DNA of 64,000 bases from Burkholderia anthina (GCF_001547525.1 NZ_CM003768.1:2852001-2916000), one strand, 5' to 3'; positions 26,733 through 36,056 are shown, counted from the stretch's first letter. Made by a program: numbers and translations. Notes: generated by a model not told the origin, from the letters alone.

Positions 26733-27443
26733 ATGAAGATTCGCTGGCTGCCCGCGCTGCTGATCCTCGTCGTCGTCGCCGTCACGATCCGTCTCGGTTT
26801 CTGGCAGCGCGATCGCGCGCACCAGAAGGAAGCGCTGCAGGCGAGCATCGCGCGCTACGAGCAGGCGGCGCCCGTCGACATCGGCGCGCAGCCGGTTCCG
26901 CTCGCGTCGATCGAGTTTCATCGCGTGCGGGCAAAGGGCCGTTTCATGCCCGAGCAGGCGGTGTTCCTCGACAATCGGCCGTATAACGACCAGCCGGGCT
27001 TTTACGTCGTGATGCCGCTTAAACTCACGGGCGGCGGCGTCGTGCTCGTGAATCGCGGCTGGCTGCCGCGCAACATCGCCGATCGCACGGCGATCGAGCC
27101 GTTCGCGACGCCGGCGGGCGACGTCGAGATCGTCGGCATCGCGCGCGCCGACGCGTCGCGCGCGTTCGAGCTCGGCGAAGGCGGGTCGGCCGCGCACCAG
27201 AAGATCCGGCAGAACCTCGACGTCGCCGCGTATGCGAAGGAAACCGGGCTGCCGCTGCAGCCGTTCGTGATCCAGCAGACGAGCGACGACGGCGACAAGC
27301 TCGTGCGCGACTGGCCGGCGGCGACGACCGGCGTCGAGCGCAATTACGGTTACATGTTTCAGTGGTGGGCGATGGCGGCCGCCGCGCTCGGCTTCGGCCT
27401 GTACGCCGCGCGGCGTGCGGCGAAGAAGTCGGCCGGCGCGTGA
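26733..27443 (+). CDS. SURF1 family cytochrome oxidase assembly protein
   Basis: SURF1 proteins help insert haem a into subunit I. The 236-residue protein has the typical two-helix topology: an N-terminal helix (RWLPALLILVVVAVTIRLGF) followed by WQRDRAHQKE, a periplasmic domain with VFLDNRPYNDQPGFYVVMPL and VVLVNRGWLPR, and a C-terminal helix (YMFQWWAMAAAALGFGLYA). Start ATG 26733. It begins a second transcription unit of the locus (surf1, Sco-like, ctaA, ctaB, sco). Confidence 0.92.
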   Translation: MKIRWLPALLILVVVAVTIRLGFWQRDRAHQKEALQASIARYEQAAPVDIGAQPVPLASIEFHRVRAKGRFMPEQAVFLDNRPYNDQPGFYVVMPLKLTGGGVVLVNRGWLPRNIADRTAIEPFATPAGDVEIVGIARADASRAFELGEGGSAAHQKIRQNLDVAAYAKETGLPLQPFVIQQTSDDGDKLVRDWPAATTGVERNYGYMFQWWAMAAAALGFGLYAARRAAKKSAGA

Positions 27444-27497
27444 GCGTCGTGCCAGGACGCGGCGCCGGCGCCGCGGGTTCGTTTCGAGAGGTCTGAT

Positions 27498-28130
27498 TTG
27501 TCCATGCAATCTTCCCGTCAGGGTCCGGCCGCCGCGCCGATGTCGCAGGCGGCCCGCAAGCGCGGCCGCTGGATGCTCGTGCTGCTGGGGCTCGTGTGCG
27601 CCGCGCCGATGATCGCGTCGTACTTCACCTATTACGTGATCAAGCCGAAGGGCGGATCGACGAACTACGGCACGCTGATCGAGCCGCAGCGCCCGATCCC
27701 GGCCGATCTGCAGGTGACCGACGAAACCGGCAAGACGGTGCCGCTGTCGTCGCTGCGCGGCGTCTGGCTGTTCGTGATGACCGACCGCAGCGCGTGCGAC
27801 GACGCGTGCGCGAAGAAGCTCTATTTCATGCGGCAGATCCGCGTCACGCAGGCGGGCGAGCGGCACCGGATCACGATGGTGTGGCTGCGCAGCGATGCGG
27901 GTGCGGTGCCGCAGAAGGTGCTGGACGCGTATCCGGACACGCGCCGGCTCGTCGCCGATCCGGCCGCGGTGGCCGCGTGGCTGCCCGCCGACGCCGGCAC
28001 GAAGGACAGCGACCACCTCTACCTGGTCGACCCGAACGGCAACCTGATGATGCGTTTCCCGAAAGACCCGAATCCCAGCAAGATCAAGTCGGACGTGACG
28101 AAGCTGCTGAAGTGGTCGAGCATCGGTTAA
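27498..28130 (+). CDS. Sco/thioredoxin-like membrane-anchored oxidase assembly protein
   Basis: The protein (210 residues) has one N-terminal membrane helix (WMLVLLGLVCAAPMIASYFTYYV) and a periplasmic thioredoxin-like domain. A CxxxC pair (SACDDACAKK) and a later histidine in SDHLYLVDPNGNLMM mirror the copper ligands of Sco proteins, so I read it as a divergent Sco homologue acting in CuA maturation; the role is inferred. GAGAGG stands six bases before the TTG at 27498 and twelve before the ATG at 27504, so TTG is preferred, but the start is not certain. It lies between surf1 and ctaA; a canonical sco gene follows at 30198. Confidence 0.8.
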   Translation: MSMQSSRQGPAAAPMSQAARKRGRWMLVLLGLVCAAPMIASYFTYYVIKPKGGSTNYGTLIEPQRPIPADLQVTDETGKTVPLSSLRGVWLFVMTDRSACDDACAKKLYFMRQIRVTQAGERHRITMVWLRSDAGAVPQKVLDAYPDTRRLVADPAAVAAWLPADAGTKDSDHLYLVDPNGNLMMRFPKDPNPSKIKSDVTKLLKWSSIG

Positions 28131-28155
28131 GGCGAGAGAACGAGGCACCATTCCG

Positions 28156-29268
28156 ATGTCGTATCTACTGCAACTCGGCCTGATCGGCCTGTGCATCGCG
28201 CTGCTGCCGCTGTCGTACGTGTGGGTGAAGGCCGACGACGACAAGTTCCGCAAGCTCGTGTGGATCACCACGTTCCTGACCCTCGACCTCGTGATGTTCG
28301 GCGGCTTCACGCGGCTGACCGATTCGGGCCTCGGCTGCCCCGACTGGCCCGGTTGCTACGGCACGTCGTCGCCGTTCATCGCGCACGCGGCGATCACGGC
28401 CGCGCATCAGGCGATGCCGACGGGGCCCGTCAGCATGACGAAGGCGTGGATCGAGATGATCCACCGCTATTTCGCGATGGCGATCGGCGTGCTGATCATC
28501 GCGCAGGTGGTGATCGCGTGGGCCGCGCGGCTGCGCCGCCGCCCGCTGCACGTGTCGCCGTGGTGGCCGACGAGCCTGCTGCTGCTGATTCTCGTGCAGG
28601 GCGCGTTCGGCGCATGGACGGTCACGATGAAGCTGCAGCCGGTGATCGTCACGATCCACCTGCTGCTCGGCCTCACGCTGCTCGGCACGCTCGGCTGGCT
28701 CGCGGCGCGGCAGACGCCGCTGCCGTCGCATGACCCGGAGGCCGGGCGTTACCGCGCGGCCGCGCTGGCGGCGCTCGTGCTGCTCGTCGTGCAGATCGCG
28801 CTCGGCGGCTGGGTGAGCACCAACTACGCGGTGCTCGCGTGCACCGACTTCCCGACCTGCAACGGCCAGTGGATTCCGCCGATGGACTTCCAGCACGGCT
28901 TCCACCTGTGGCGCGCGCTCGGGATGACGAAGGACGGCGACGCGATCACGCAGGACGCGCTGGTGGCGATCCACTGGACGCACCGCACGTTCGCGTTCGT
29001 CGTGGTCGCGTACCTGGTCGCGTTCGCGCTGAAGATGCGCCGCTTCGAGTCGCTGCGGCGGCCCGCGAACGGCGTGCTGCTGGTCGTCCTGCTGCAGTTC
29101 GTGACGGGGCTGACCAACATCGTGCTGCAGTGGCCGCTGCCCGTCGCCGTCGCGCACAACGGCGGGGCCGCGATCCTGCTGCTGCTCGTCGTCATGTTAA
29201 ACTTTCGCATCCTTTCAAGCCGCCCCGGCCGTGTCGCGCAGCCTGCGCGCGACGCCGCCCCGGCGTGA
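28156..29268 (+). CDS. ctaA: Haem A synthase (CtaA/COX15)
   Basis: CtaA oxidises the C8 methyl of haem O to produce haem A. The 370-residue protein has eight membrane helices and conserved haem-ligand histidines in [41 protein letters not shown] and [13 protein letters not shown]. The luminal segments [20 protein letters not shown] and [14 protein letters not shown] carry paired cysteines. It overlaps or abuts ctaB: a GTG eight bases short of the end could start ctaB, but ATG 29277 is preferred. Confidence 0.96.
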   Translation: MSYLLQLGLIGLCIALLPLSYVWVKADDDKFRKLVWITTFLTLDLVMFGGFTRLTDSGLGCPDWPGCYGTSSPFIAHAAITAAHQAMPTGPVSMTKAWIEMIHRYFAMAIGVLIIAQVVIAWAARLRRRPLHVSPWWPTSLLLLILVQGAFGAWTVTMKLQPVIVTIHLLLGLTLLGTLGWLAARQTPLPSHDPEAGRYRAAALAALVLLVVQIALGGWVSTNYAVLACTDFPTCNGQWIPPMDFQHGFHLWRALGMTKDGDAITQDALVAIHWTHRTFAFVVVAYLVAFALKMRRFESLRRPANGVLLVVLLQFVTGLTNIVLQWPLPVAVAHNGGAAILLLLVVMLNFRILSSRPGRVAQPARDAAPA

Positions 29269-29276
29269 CCGCCCCC

Positions 29277-30179
29277 ATGCAAAGCACCCTCTCCCAATCG
29301 CCCGGTAGCCGCTTTTCCCAGTACATGGCGCTGACGAAGCCGCGCGTCACGCAGCTCGCGGTGTTCTGCGCGGTGATCGGCATGTTCCTCGCGACGCCGG
29401 GCATGGTGCCGTGGCATGTGCTGATCGGCGGCACGGTCGGCATCTGGCTGCTGGCCGGCGCCGCGTTCGCGATCAACTGCCTCGTCGAACAGAAGATCGA
29501 CGCGATGATGCGCCGCACCGCATGGCGTCCGTCCGCGCGCGGCGAGATCACGACGCCGCAGATCCTGCTGTTCTCGGCCGTGCTCGGCAGCGTCGGCGCC
29601 TGGACGCTCTATACGTTCACGAACCCGCTGACGATGTGGCTGACGATCGCGACGTTCGTCGGCTACGCGGTGGTCTACACGCTGCTGCTCAAGCCGATGA
29701 CGCCGCAGAACATCGTGATCGGCGGCGCGTCGGGCGCGATGCCGCCGGCGCTCGGCTGGGCCGCCGTCACCGGCGCGGTGCCGGGCGACGCGTGGATCCT
29801 CGTGCTGATCATCTTCGTATGGACGCCGCCGCATTTCTGGGTGCTGGCGCTCTATCGCCGCAAGGATTACGAGAATGCCGGGCTGCCCATGCTGCCCGTC
29901 ACGCACGGCGAGCAGTTCACGCGGCTGCACATCCTGCTGTACACGGTGATCCTGTTCGCGGTCACGATGATGCCGTTCATTTCCGGCATGAGCGGGGCCG
30001 TCTACCTGACGAGCGCGGTGCTGCTCGGCGCGGTGTTCCTCGCGTATGCGTGGAAGATCCATCGCGACTATTCGGACGAACTCGCCCGCAAGGCCTTCCG
30101 CTACTCGATCGTCTATCTGTCGCTGCTGTTCGTCGCGCTGCTCGTCGATCACTATGCACGCCCGCTGCTCGGCGTGTAA
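29277..30179 (+). CDS. ctaB: Protoheme IX farnesyltransferase (haem O synthase)
   Basis: CtaB attaches farnesyl diphosphate to protoheme to make haem O, the substrate of CtaA. The 300-residue UbiA-family protein has about nine helices. The first prenyl-diphosphate motif reads [19 protein letters not shown], with glutamate replacing the first aspartate of the usual NxxxDxxxD, and the second region includes [19 protein letters not shown]. The N-terminus [17 protein letters not shown] is typical. Start ATG 29277, eight bases after the ctaA stop. Confidence 0.95.
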   Translation: MQSTLSQSPGSRFSQYMALTKPRVTQLAVFCAVIGMFLATPGMVPWHVLIGGTVGIWLLAGAAFAINCLVEQKIDAMMRRTAWRPSARGEITTPQILLFSAVLGSVGAWTLYTFTNPLTMWLTIATFVGYAVVYTLLLKPMTPQNIVIGGASGAMPPALGWAAVTGAVPGDAWILVLIIFVWTPPHFWVLALYRRKDYENAGLPMLPVTHGEQFTRLHILLYTVILFAVTMMPFISGMSGAVYLTSAVLLGAVFLAYAWKIHRDYSDELARKAFRYSIVYLSLLFVALLVDHYARPLLGV

Positions 30180-30197
30180 CCGCACGGTTTGAACGCA

Positions 30198-30815
30198 ATG
30201 CTCCCATCACGGTTCGGGCGCCGCGCGCGCCAAGGCTGGATGCTCGCGTGCGCATTCGCGGCAGCGCTGCTGCTCGCCGGATGCGACAACGCGCCGAAAT
30301 TCCAGAATCTCGACATCACCGGCAACACGCAGTTCGGCAGCGACTTCTCGCTGCCCGATACGACCGGCAAGGTCCGCACGCTCGCCGACTTCAAGGGCAA
30401 GGCCGTCGTGATGTTCTTCGGCTATACGCACTGCCCGGACGTGTGCCCGACCACGATGGCCGAGCTCTCCGAAGCGCTGAAGCAGCTCGGGCCCGATGCC
30501 GCGAAGCGCGTGCAGGTGCTGTTCGTCACCGTCGATCCGGAGCGCGACACGCCGGCGCTGCTCGGCCAGTACGTGCCCGCGTTCGATCCGTCGTTCATCG
30601 GCCTGCGGCCGGCCGACGAAGCGGCGCTGAAGAAGGTCACGAAGGATTTCCGCGTGTATTACGCGAAGGTGCCCGGCAAGACGCCCGGCAGCTACACGAT
30701 GGATCACACGGCCGCGAGCTACGTGTTCGACCGCGACGGCAAGCTGCGCCTGTTCGTACGCGACGGCCAGGGCCCGGCCCCGTGGGTCCACGACCTGAAG
30801 CTGCTGGTCGACTGA
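30198..30815 (+). CDS. sco: SCO1/SenC copper chaperone, lipoprotein
   Basis: Sco proteins load copper into the CuA site of CoxB. The 205-residue protein has a lipoprotein signal (ACAFAAALLLAGC), then a thioredoxin-like fold with the copper ligands in GYTHCPDVCPTTMAEL and the histidine in YTMDHTAASYVFDRDG. VDPERDTPALLGQYV is the conserved family block. ATG 30198 is chosen over a TTG three codons earlier. It closes the surf1-ctaA-ctaB-sco unit, 18 bases after ctaB, with a terminator ten bases beyond. Confidence 0.94.
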   Translation: MLPSRFGRRARQGWMLACAFAAALLLAGCDNAPKFQNLDITGNTQFGSDFSLPDTTGKVRTLADFKGKAVVMFFGYTHCPDVCPTTMAELSEALKQLGPDAAKRVQVLFVTVDPERDTPALLGQYVPAFDPSFIGLRPADEAALKKVTKDFRVYYAKVPGKTPGSYTMDHTAASYVFDRDGKLRLFVRDGQGPAPWVHDLKLLVD

Positions 30816-30824
30816 TCTGCAGCC

Positions 30825-30848
30825 GCCGGGCGCCCGGCCCGGCGTTTT
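30825..30848 (+). terminator. Probable terminator after sco
   Basis: A seven-base-pair stem (GCCGGGC 30825-30831 with GCCCGGC 30837-30843), a five-base loop and GTTTT follow the sco stop codon by about ten bases. The T run is short, so termination may be incomplete. Confidence 0.6.
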
Positions 30849-30956
30849 GCGTGACGGCCGTTCGCGCCGCCACGCTTTCCCTCTATCTTCGTCGTGCGCA
30901 TGCGCTGCCCGCTGGGGCGGCGCGTCGGCATGCGCGCGTATCGCGCCGAAGCCGCG

Positions 30957-31247
30957 TTACGGCAGCGCCGGCACGTTGAAGCCGGAGGCGGCGCGCGTGA
31001 TCCGGAATTCCGTCACGCGATAGGTGGCGAGCCCCTCGGTGACGAACGGGTCGGTCTCGAGGATCGCGTCGAGTTCGTCGCGATCGATGCGGGCCGCGAG
31101 GATCACGCCGCCTTCGCGCGGTACTTTCGGCCCCGCCGCGATGAAGATGCCCTTGTCGAACTGCGGCTGCAGATACGCGCGGTGGCGTTCGAGCGCGTCG
31201 TCGATGCGCTCGAGCGACGCGGTGTAGTGGATGTCGATGACGTACAT
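30957..31247 (-). CDS. YciI-like protein
   Basis: This 96-residue protein belongs to the YciI/YCII family of small ferredoxin-like dimers. The family block MYVIDIHYTASLERIDDALERHRAYL, interrupted here only for length, begins the protein; FDKGIFIAAGPKVPREGGV supplies the conserved glycines, and DPFVTEGLATYRVTEF the C-terminal strand. The conserved His (HRAYL) and Asp (about 66) form the proposed active site. No substrate is known. It is a single gene, convergent with sco and divergent from the chemoreceptor. Confidence 0.88.
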   Translation of the reverse strand: MYVIDIHYTASLERIDDALERHRAYLQPQFDKGIFIAAGPKVPREGGVILAARIDRDELDAILETDPFVTEGLATYRVTEFRITRAASGFNVPALP

Positions 31248-31487
31248 GGATGGCCCTGGAATGATGCCGGCGCGCCGCGCACCGGCCAGCCGGTCTTTTT
31301 AGCACAGCGGATGCGGGCTGTCGCGCCGGCGAGCCGCGTGGCGGGCGGCGCCGCCTGTCGATCGCCGGTTCGCCGCGGCCACGCGTATTCAAGATGTAAG
31401 CCTCGTTGCCGTAAATGAAAGAGCAACCGTTTGCGCGCGGCAGGCCGTTCGCGCGCCGGATGCATCGACATCGACAGAGGCACGCAG

Positions 31488-33128
31488 ATGAGCAGAATGA
31501 GTTTGAACCGCAAGCTGTGGCTCGCGCTTGCGCTGGTATGGATCGGTCTTCTGGGCGTCGGCGCATGGAGCGCCTACGAGACGCGCGCGACGATGCTCGC
31601 CGAACGCAAGGCGGGCATCGCGAATCTCGTCGATTCGGCGGCGGGCATCGTGAAGGCCTATCACGCGCTCGCGCAGAGCGGCACGCTGCCCGAGGCCGAC
31701 GCGAAGCGCGACGCGCTCGCGAGCCTCGCCGCGATGCGCTACGGCGATTCGGGCTACGTGTTCGTGATGGATTCGAAGCCGGTCGTGCTGATGCATCCGA
31801 CGCTGCCGAAGCTCGTCAACACGCAGGTCGGCGACTATCTCGATCCGGACGGCAAGCCGCTGTTCGTGACGATCCTGAACGCGGCGAAGGCGACCGGCAG
31901 CGGGTTCGCCGAGTATCGCGGGCGGCTGCCGCACAGCGAGACGGCCGTGCCGAAGATCAGCTACGTCACGCGGTTCGCGCCGTGGGACTGGAACATCTCG
32001 AGCGGCGTGTTCCTGAAGGACATCGACACCGTCTACTACCGCACGCTGCTCGGCCACCTGGCCGTGGTGTTCGTGATCGGCCTCGTGATCAGCGCGGCGA
32101 TGCTGGTGATCATCCGCAACGTGCGCGGCAGCCTCGGCGGCGAGCCGGACGAAGCGGCCGCGCTCGCGGCGCGCATCGCGCGGGGCGACCTCACGCAGCC
32201 GGTGCCGGTGCGCGCGGGCGACCGCACGAGCATGATGGCGGCGATGCACGACATGCAGGCGCGGCTGCAGGCGACGATCGGCGGGATTCGCCAGTCGGCC
32301 GAATCGATCGCGTCGGCGAGCCGGCAGATCTCGGCCGGCAACGACGACCTGTCGCAGCGCACCGAGGAGCAGGCCGCGTCGCTCGAGGAAACGGCCGCGA
32401 GCATGGAGCAACTGACCGCGACGGTGAAGCAGAACGCCGACAACGCGCGACAGGCGAGCGGCCTCGCGAACAACGCGTCGGACATCGCGCGCACGGGCAG
32501 CGACGTCGTGAACCGCGTGATCGGCACGATGGGCGAGATCGACGACAGCTCGCGCAAGATCGCCGACATCATCGGCGTGATCGAGGGCATCGCGTTCCAG
32601 ACCAACATCCTCGCGCTGAACGCGGCGGTCGAGGCCGCGCGCGCGGGCGAGCAGGGCCGCGGCTTCGCGGTGGTCGCGGGCGAGGTGCGCTCGCTCGCGC
32701 AGCGCAGCGCGACGGCCGCGAAGGAGATTCGCGCGCTGATCGTCGATTCGGTCGAGCGCGTGCGCAACGGCTCGGCGCTGGTCGGCCAGGCCGGCACGAC
32801 GATGGGCGAGATCCTGCAGGCGGTCGCGCGCGTGACCGACATCATGGGCGAGATCGCGGCCGCGTCCGAGGAGCAGGCGAGCGGCATCACGCAGGTCGGC
32901 CGCGCGGTCACGCAGATGGACCAGGTGACGCAGCAGAACGCGGCGCTGGTCGAGGAAGCCGCGGCGGCGGCCGCGTCGCTGCAGGAACAGGCCGCGCGGC
33001 TGCGCGACGCGGTCGGCGCGTTCCGGGTCGGCAATGCCGGCGGCCCGTCGTCGCAGGGCGGCCGTGGCACGGCCGCCGAAGCGGCATTCGGTAGTGCGAA
33101 GGCGGCCGACGAACTGGCGGTGGCGTGA
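31488..33128 (+). CDS. Methyl-accepting chemotaxis protein with periplasmic Cache domain
   Basis: The 546-residue chemoreceptor has an N-terminal helix ([18 protein letters not shown]) and a periplasmic single-Cache domain (about 35-185) with [20 protein letters not shown] and [18 protein letters not shown] second helix ([20 protein letters not shown]), a HAMP region and a long signalling coiled coil follow. The hairpin tip contacting CheA/Che[21 protein letters not shown], is intact. No CheR-tethering pentapeptide is present at the C-terminus (ends ELAVA). The ligand is unknown. Start ATG 31488 has CAGAGG eight bases upstream. It stands alone, without che genes. Confidence 0.92.
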   Translation: MSRMSLNRKLWLALALVWIGLLGVGAWSAYETRATMLAERKAGIANLVDSAAGIVKAYHALAQSGTLPEADAKRDALASLAAMRYGDSGYVFVMDSKPVVLMHPTLPKLVNTQVGDYLDPDGKPLFVTILNAAKATGSGFAEYRGRLPHSETAVPKISYVTRFAPWDWNISSGVFLKDIDTVYYRTLLGHLAVVFVIGLVISAAMLVIIRNVRGSLGGEPDEAAALAARIARGDLTQPVPVRAGDRTSMMAAMHDMQARLQATIGGIRQSAESIASASRQISAGNDDLSQRTEEQAASLEETAASMEQLTATVKQNADNARQASGLANNASDIARTGSDVVNRVIGTMGEIDDSSRKIADIIGVIEGIAFQTNILALNAAVEAARAGEQGRGFAVVAGEVRSLAQRSATAAKEIRALIVDSVERVRNGSALVGQAGTTMGEILQAVARVTDIMGEIAAASEEQASGITQVGRAVTQMDQVTQQNAALVEEAAAAAASLQEQAARLRDAVGAFRVGNAGGPSSQGGRGTAAEAAFGSAKAADELAVA

Positions 33129-33339
33129 CGCATGCCGCGTGAGGAGGGGATGCGTCGAGGCGGGTACGCAACTAACGGCCGAGTCGCGCCGCGGTCGCCG
33201 GCACTGCGCTGGTGCATACCCATATGAGCGGGATGTATTTCACTTCCCGCCGATCCTGTGACACCATTTGCCCCTTCGTGCGAGTCCGGGCATACCCGTA
33301 TCGCGCCCCATTTCAGTCAAGCAAGAAAGCGAGAAACAG

Positions 33340-34155
33340 ATGAAGCGTCGCAGTCTCCTGAAGGTATTTTCCGTGCTGGCCACCGGCGCCGCGCTGACGC
33401 TGTCGGCAGGCGCGCACGCCGAAGACAAGGTGATCAAGGTCGGCACGGTCGCCGGCCCGGATGCGCAAGTGTGGCAAGTCGTGCAGAAGGTCGCGAAGGA
33501 GAAGGAAGGCCTGAACGTGAAGGTCATCGAGTTCAACGACTACGTGCAGCCGAACGCGGCGCTCGATTCGGGCGACCTCGACGCGAACAGTTTCCAGCAC
33601 CAGCCCTACCTCGACAGCCAGGTGAAGCAGCGCGGCTACAAGCTCGTCAGCGCGGGCCTGACCTACATCTCGCCGATCGGCGTGTATTCGAAGAAGTTCA
33701 AGTCGCTGAAGGATCTGCCGCAGGGCGCGAAGCTCGCGGTGCCGAACGATCCGTCGAACGAGAACCGCGCGCTGCTGCTGCTGCAGACGCAAGGCGTGAT
33801 CAAGCTGAAGGCGGGCGCCGGCACGGGCGGCAACAACGCGACGGTGCTCGACATCGCCGAGAACCCGAAGAAGCTGAAGATCTCCGAACTCGACGCCGCG
33901 CAACTGCCGCGCGTGCTGTCGGACGTCGACGCGGCCGTGATCAACACGAACTACGCGCTGGCCGCGAACCTGCAGCCGACCAAGGACGCGATCGCGCTCG
34001 AAGCGCTGACGAGCCCGTACGCGAACCTGATCGCCGTGCGCGCGAAGGACAAGGATCAGCCGTGGGTGAAGAAGCTGGTGAAGGCGTACCAGTCGCCGGA
34101 AGTGAAGGAATTCATCAAGAAGCAGTTCAAGGGCTCGATGGTCGCGTCGTTCTGA
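33340..34155 (+). CDS. MetQ/NlpA family substrate-binding protein (orphan)
   Basis: The 271-residue protein is a D-methionine/L-methionine type ABC binding protein. Signatures include VIKVGTVAGPDAQVWQVVQK, EFNDYVQPNAALDSGDLDAN, FQHQPYLDSQVKQRGYKLV and AVPNDPSNENRALLLLQTQG. The signal peptide (MKRRSLLKVFSVLATGAALT...) ends SAGAHA-ED and has no lipobox cysteine, unlike E. coli MetQ, so it should be soluble in the periplasm. No metN or metI is adjacent, so it either serves a permease encoded elsewhere or has another ligand. A good terminator follows 22 bases after the stop. Confidence 0.9.
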   Translation: MKRRSLLKVFSVLATGAALTLSAGAHAEDKVIKVGTVAGPDAQVWQVVQKVAKEKEGLNVKVIEFNDYVQPNAALDSGDLDANSFQHQPYLDSQVKQRGYKLVSAGLTYISPIGVYSKKFKSLKDLPQGAKLAVPNDPSNENRALLLLQTQGVIKLKAGAGTGGNNATVLDIAENPKKLKISELDAAQLPRVLSDVDAAVINTNYALAANLQPTKDAIALEALTSPYANLIAVRAKDKDQPWVKKLVKAYQSPEVKEFIKKQFKGSMVASF

Positions 34156-34177
34156 ACGTGATCGGTTGATCGAATGA

Positions 34178-34205
34178 AGGCCTGCACGTGTGCGGGCCTT
34201 TTTTT
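34178..34205 (+). terminator. Intrinsic terminator of the metQ-like gene
   Basis: AAGGCCTGCA (34178-34187) pairs with TGCGGGCCTT (34191-34200), one G-T pair included, and is followed by five further T residues. It is located 22 bases after the stop codon. Confidence 0.85.
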
Positions 34206-34490
34206 CGTCGGCGGTGAACCGTGTTTTGTTGCCGTCGCGTAGGCGTTGCTCAAACCCGCTTTCACGCGTTTGATTTGCTACGGGCGAGGCAGGGAAAACG
34301 ATCTCGAAATTGCACTCGCGTGTCGCCGATAATTAGGTTTTCTAACGGTCTGCCACATTCACATCTATCTTCGGCGCCGTCGTTTGAAGCTAAAACCAGT
34401 ATGTCGCTTCCGGTACCTGCATCCCGCCGCCATTGTCGCCGGCAAGACGGTGGCCCACTACAATAGAGTGGCAAGGGAGGGAGATAGGCT
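34206..34490. other. Low-GC intergenic stretch before the DUF1493 gene
   Basis: This stretch has clearly lower GC than its surroundings and leads into the AT-rich gene at 34491. Open frames exist on both strands (for example 34262-34474 minus), but none has a ribosome binding site plus a recognisable product. It could be the remains of a lost gene acquired together with its neighbour. GGGAGGGAG just before 34491 is a good ribosome binding site for that gene. I see no repeat or integrase remnant. Confidence 0.4.
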
Positions 34491-34823
34491 ATGGTAGATC
34501 TTGAGAAAAGGGTGATTGAGTTTGTAAGGAAGAAATCTGGATTACCTATTTCATTCGTGGTTGATGAGATAACGGAAGGTGCCGATTTGGATCTGGACTT
34601 GAGCTTTGATGATTGTGAGGTCGAGGACCTGATGCGGGAGTATTCGGTGAAATTTAATGTTGATGTAAGTGGATTCGATATAAAAAAATATTACCCGGAA
34701 GACGATTCCTCATTTTTAGACTTGATCAATCCATTCAAGAAAAAAGTGATCCATCGTGTTCCGGATCTGAATGTTCGAATGCTGATCGCATCGGCAAAAG
34801 CGGGACGCTGGCTCTACGACTGA
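34491..34823 (+). CDS. DUF1493 family protein, AT-rich
   Basis: The 110-residue protein resembles the DUF1493 family, small proteins with an acyl-carrier-protein-like helical fold. It contains DEITEGADLDLDLSFDDCEV followed by EDLMREYSVKFNVDVS, where ACPs carry their DSL motif; here the equivalent position reads LSFDDCEVED, so no serine suits phosphopantetheine attachment with certainty. Codon use is unlike the neighbours (many AAA, AAT, GAT, TTG, ATA), giving roughly 40-45% GC against about two thirds around it, a sign of horizontal transfer. GGGAGGGAG lies upstream. Function is unknown; such genes are sometimes found as accessory or immunity-like cargo, which I cannot test here. Confidence 0.7.
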   Translation: MVDLEKRVIEFVRKKSGLPISFVVDEITEGADLDLDLSFDDCEVEDLMREYSVKFNVDVSGFDIKKYYPEDDSSFLDLINPFKKKVIHRVPDLNVRMLIASAKAGRWLYD

Positions 34824-34827
34824 CCGC

Positions 34828-35136
34828 TCACATCTCCCCGCGCCGCGAGCAGATCGACATGATCTGCTGGATTGCGTAGTTGTCGCGCACACCCGGCAGC
34901 GACTGCACGACGCATTCGTGAAAGCGCCGTTCGCGCGGCAGCAGCATCGCGTTGTTGCGGTACAGCGCGTCGCACGAGCGCTGGATCAACTGCGCGGCGG
35001 CGCCGTTGCGGCTCTCACGTAGCGCATTGAGCATGCAGTCGTCGTATTGCGCGTTGCCGTCGGTCAGCGCGAAGGCTGCTCCCGGCGCCGCCATCGCAAC
35101 CGTCGCGAATGCGATCGCACGAATCGTTCGTTTCAA
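34828..35136 (-). CDS. Small secreted protein of unknown function
   Basis: I place the start at TTG 35136, where GGAGG lies four bases upstream and the product begins with a clean signal peptide (MKRTIRAIAFATVAMAAPG, cleavage after AFA). The ATG at 35175 has no ribosome binding site and would bury the signal. The mature part (about 80 residues) has four cysteines (DDCMLNAL, RSCDALY, HECVVQS, SICSRRG) suggesting two disulfides, and the pattern Cys-x-helix twice. I do not recognise a family. It is convergent with the DUF1493 gene, with only four bases between the stops, and divergent from imuA. Confidence 0.7.
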   Translation of the reverse strand: MKRTIRAIAFATVAMAAPGAAFALTDGNAQYDDCMLNALRESRNGAAAQLIQRSCDALYRNNAMLLPRERRFHECVVQSLPGVRDNYAIQQIMSICSRRGEM

Positions 35137-35316
35137 GTCTCCTCCGATGGTGTGGATCGGGTCGGCGGACAGCATAACGTAAAGCGATCAACGCGGCTGG
35201 CGCGTTGCGCCCGAACCGGCGCGGCGGGCCATGACGGGCGCGCCGGCTTTTCCCCGTTTTCTTCCGACGAAAACCGGTTTCGTACCAGTACTGTGCGACG
35301 CGGACGCATTGCCATA

Positions 35317-35336
35317 TACTGTATATCCATACAGTT
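35317..35336 (+). promoter_or_regulatory. LexA (SOS) box upstream of imuA
   Basis: The core CTG-N10-CAG (35319-35334) lies in TACTGTATATCCATACAGTT, very close to the proteobacterial LexA consensus with the alternating TATA centre. It overlaps a possible -10 (TATACT 35315-35320) and ends 14 bases before the imuA ATG, so bound LexA would block transcription. This fits DNA-damage induction of the imuA-imuB-dnaE2 cassette. Confidence 0.9.
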
Positions 35337-35348
35337 GTGGGTGGCGTC

Positions 35349-36056
35349 ATGCTCGCATCCTCCATTACTCCCGAATCCCTTCATCCGTCCCTCTGGCGCG
35401 GCTCGCAGCTCGCGCGCGGCGGTCCCCGCACGGTCGAAACGGGCTTCGCGCCGCTGTCGGCCGAGTTGCCGGGCGGCGGCTGGCCGGTCGGCGGTCTCGT
35501 CGAACTGCTGGCCGCGCAGCCCGGCTGCGGCGAGATGCGGCTGCTCGCGCCCGCGCTCGCCCGCACCGTCAGCGCGCGGCGGCCGCTCGCGCTCGTCGCG
35601 CCGCCGCAGGCGCCGCATGCCACCGCGCTCGCCAGTCTCGGCGTGCCGGCCGACGCGCTGCTGTGGCTGCGCGCAGGCAGCCGCACCGATGCGCTGTGGG
35701 CCGCCGAGCAGGCGCTCAAGACCGGCTGTTGCGGCGCGCTGCTGCTCTGGCAGGACGCGCGGCCCGATGCGCTGCGGCGTCTGCATCTCGCGGCTGCGCG
35801 CACGGGCGACACGCTGTTCGTGATGCTGCGTCCGCTGTCGGTCGCGCGGCAACCGTCGCCGGCCGTGCTGCGCGTCGCGCTGCATCCGGTGCCGGGCGGC
35901 GTGTCGCTCGACATCGTCAAGCGTCGCGGGCCCGCGCGCAGCGAGCCGCTCGTGCTCGATTTGCCGTCACCCATCGTGGAGAGCCGCTATGCGCGTCTTG
36001 CTCGGCATCCATCTGCCGCGCCTGCCGCTCGACGTGTGCGTCCCGCCGCCGTCTGA
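35349..36056 (+). CDS. imuA: Translesion synthesis-associated protein ImuA
   Basis: ImuA is a RecA-like/SulA-related partner of ImuB and DnaE2 in damage-induced mutagenesis. The 235-residue protein opens SITPESLHPSLWRGSQLARG and has the RecA-fold core VETGFAPLSAELPGGGWPVG then GLVELLAAQPGCGEMRLLAP, in which the Walker A is degenerate. A GTG four codons earlier (35337) is possible, but ATG 35349 is preferred. The gene overlaps imuB by 68 bases, which points to translational coupling, and is directly behind a LexA box. Confidence 0.9.
   Translation: MLASSITPESLHPSLWRGSQLARGGPRTVETGFAPLSAELPGGGWPVGGLVELLAAQPGCGEMRLLAPALARTVSARRPLALVAPPQAPHATALASLGVPADALLWLRAGSRTDALWAAEQALKTGCCGALLLWQDARPDALRRLHLAAARTGDTLFVMLRPLSVARQPSPAVLRVALHPVPGGVSLDIVKRRGPARSEPLVLDLPSPIVESRYARLARHPSAAPAARRVRPAAV

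Noticed and set aside
34262-34474. 70-codon minus-strand ORF in the AT-richer gap before the DUF1493 gene
   Set aside because: No ribosome binding site, no recognisable motif, and an equally long frame on the other strand; kept only as part of the gap description.
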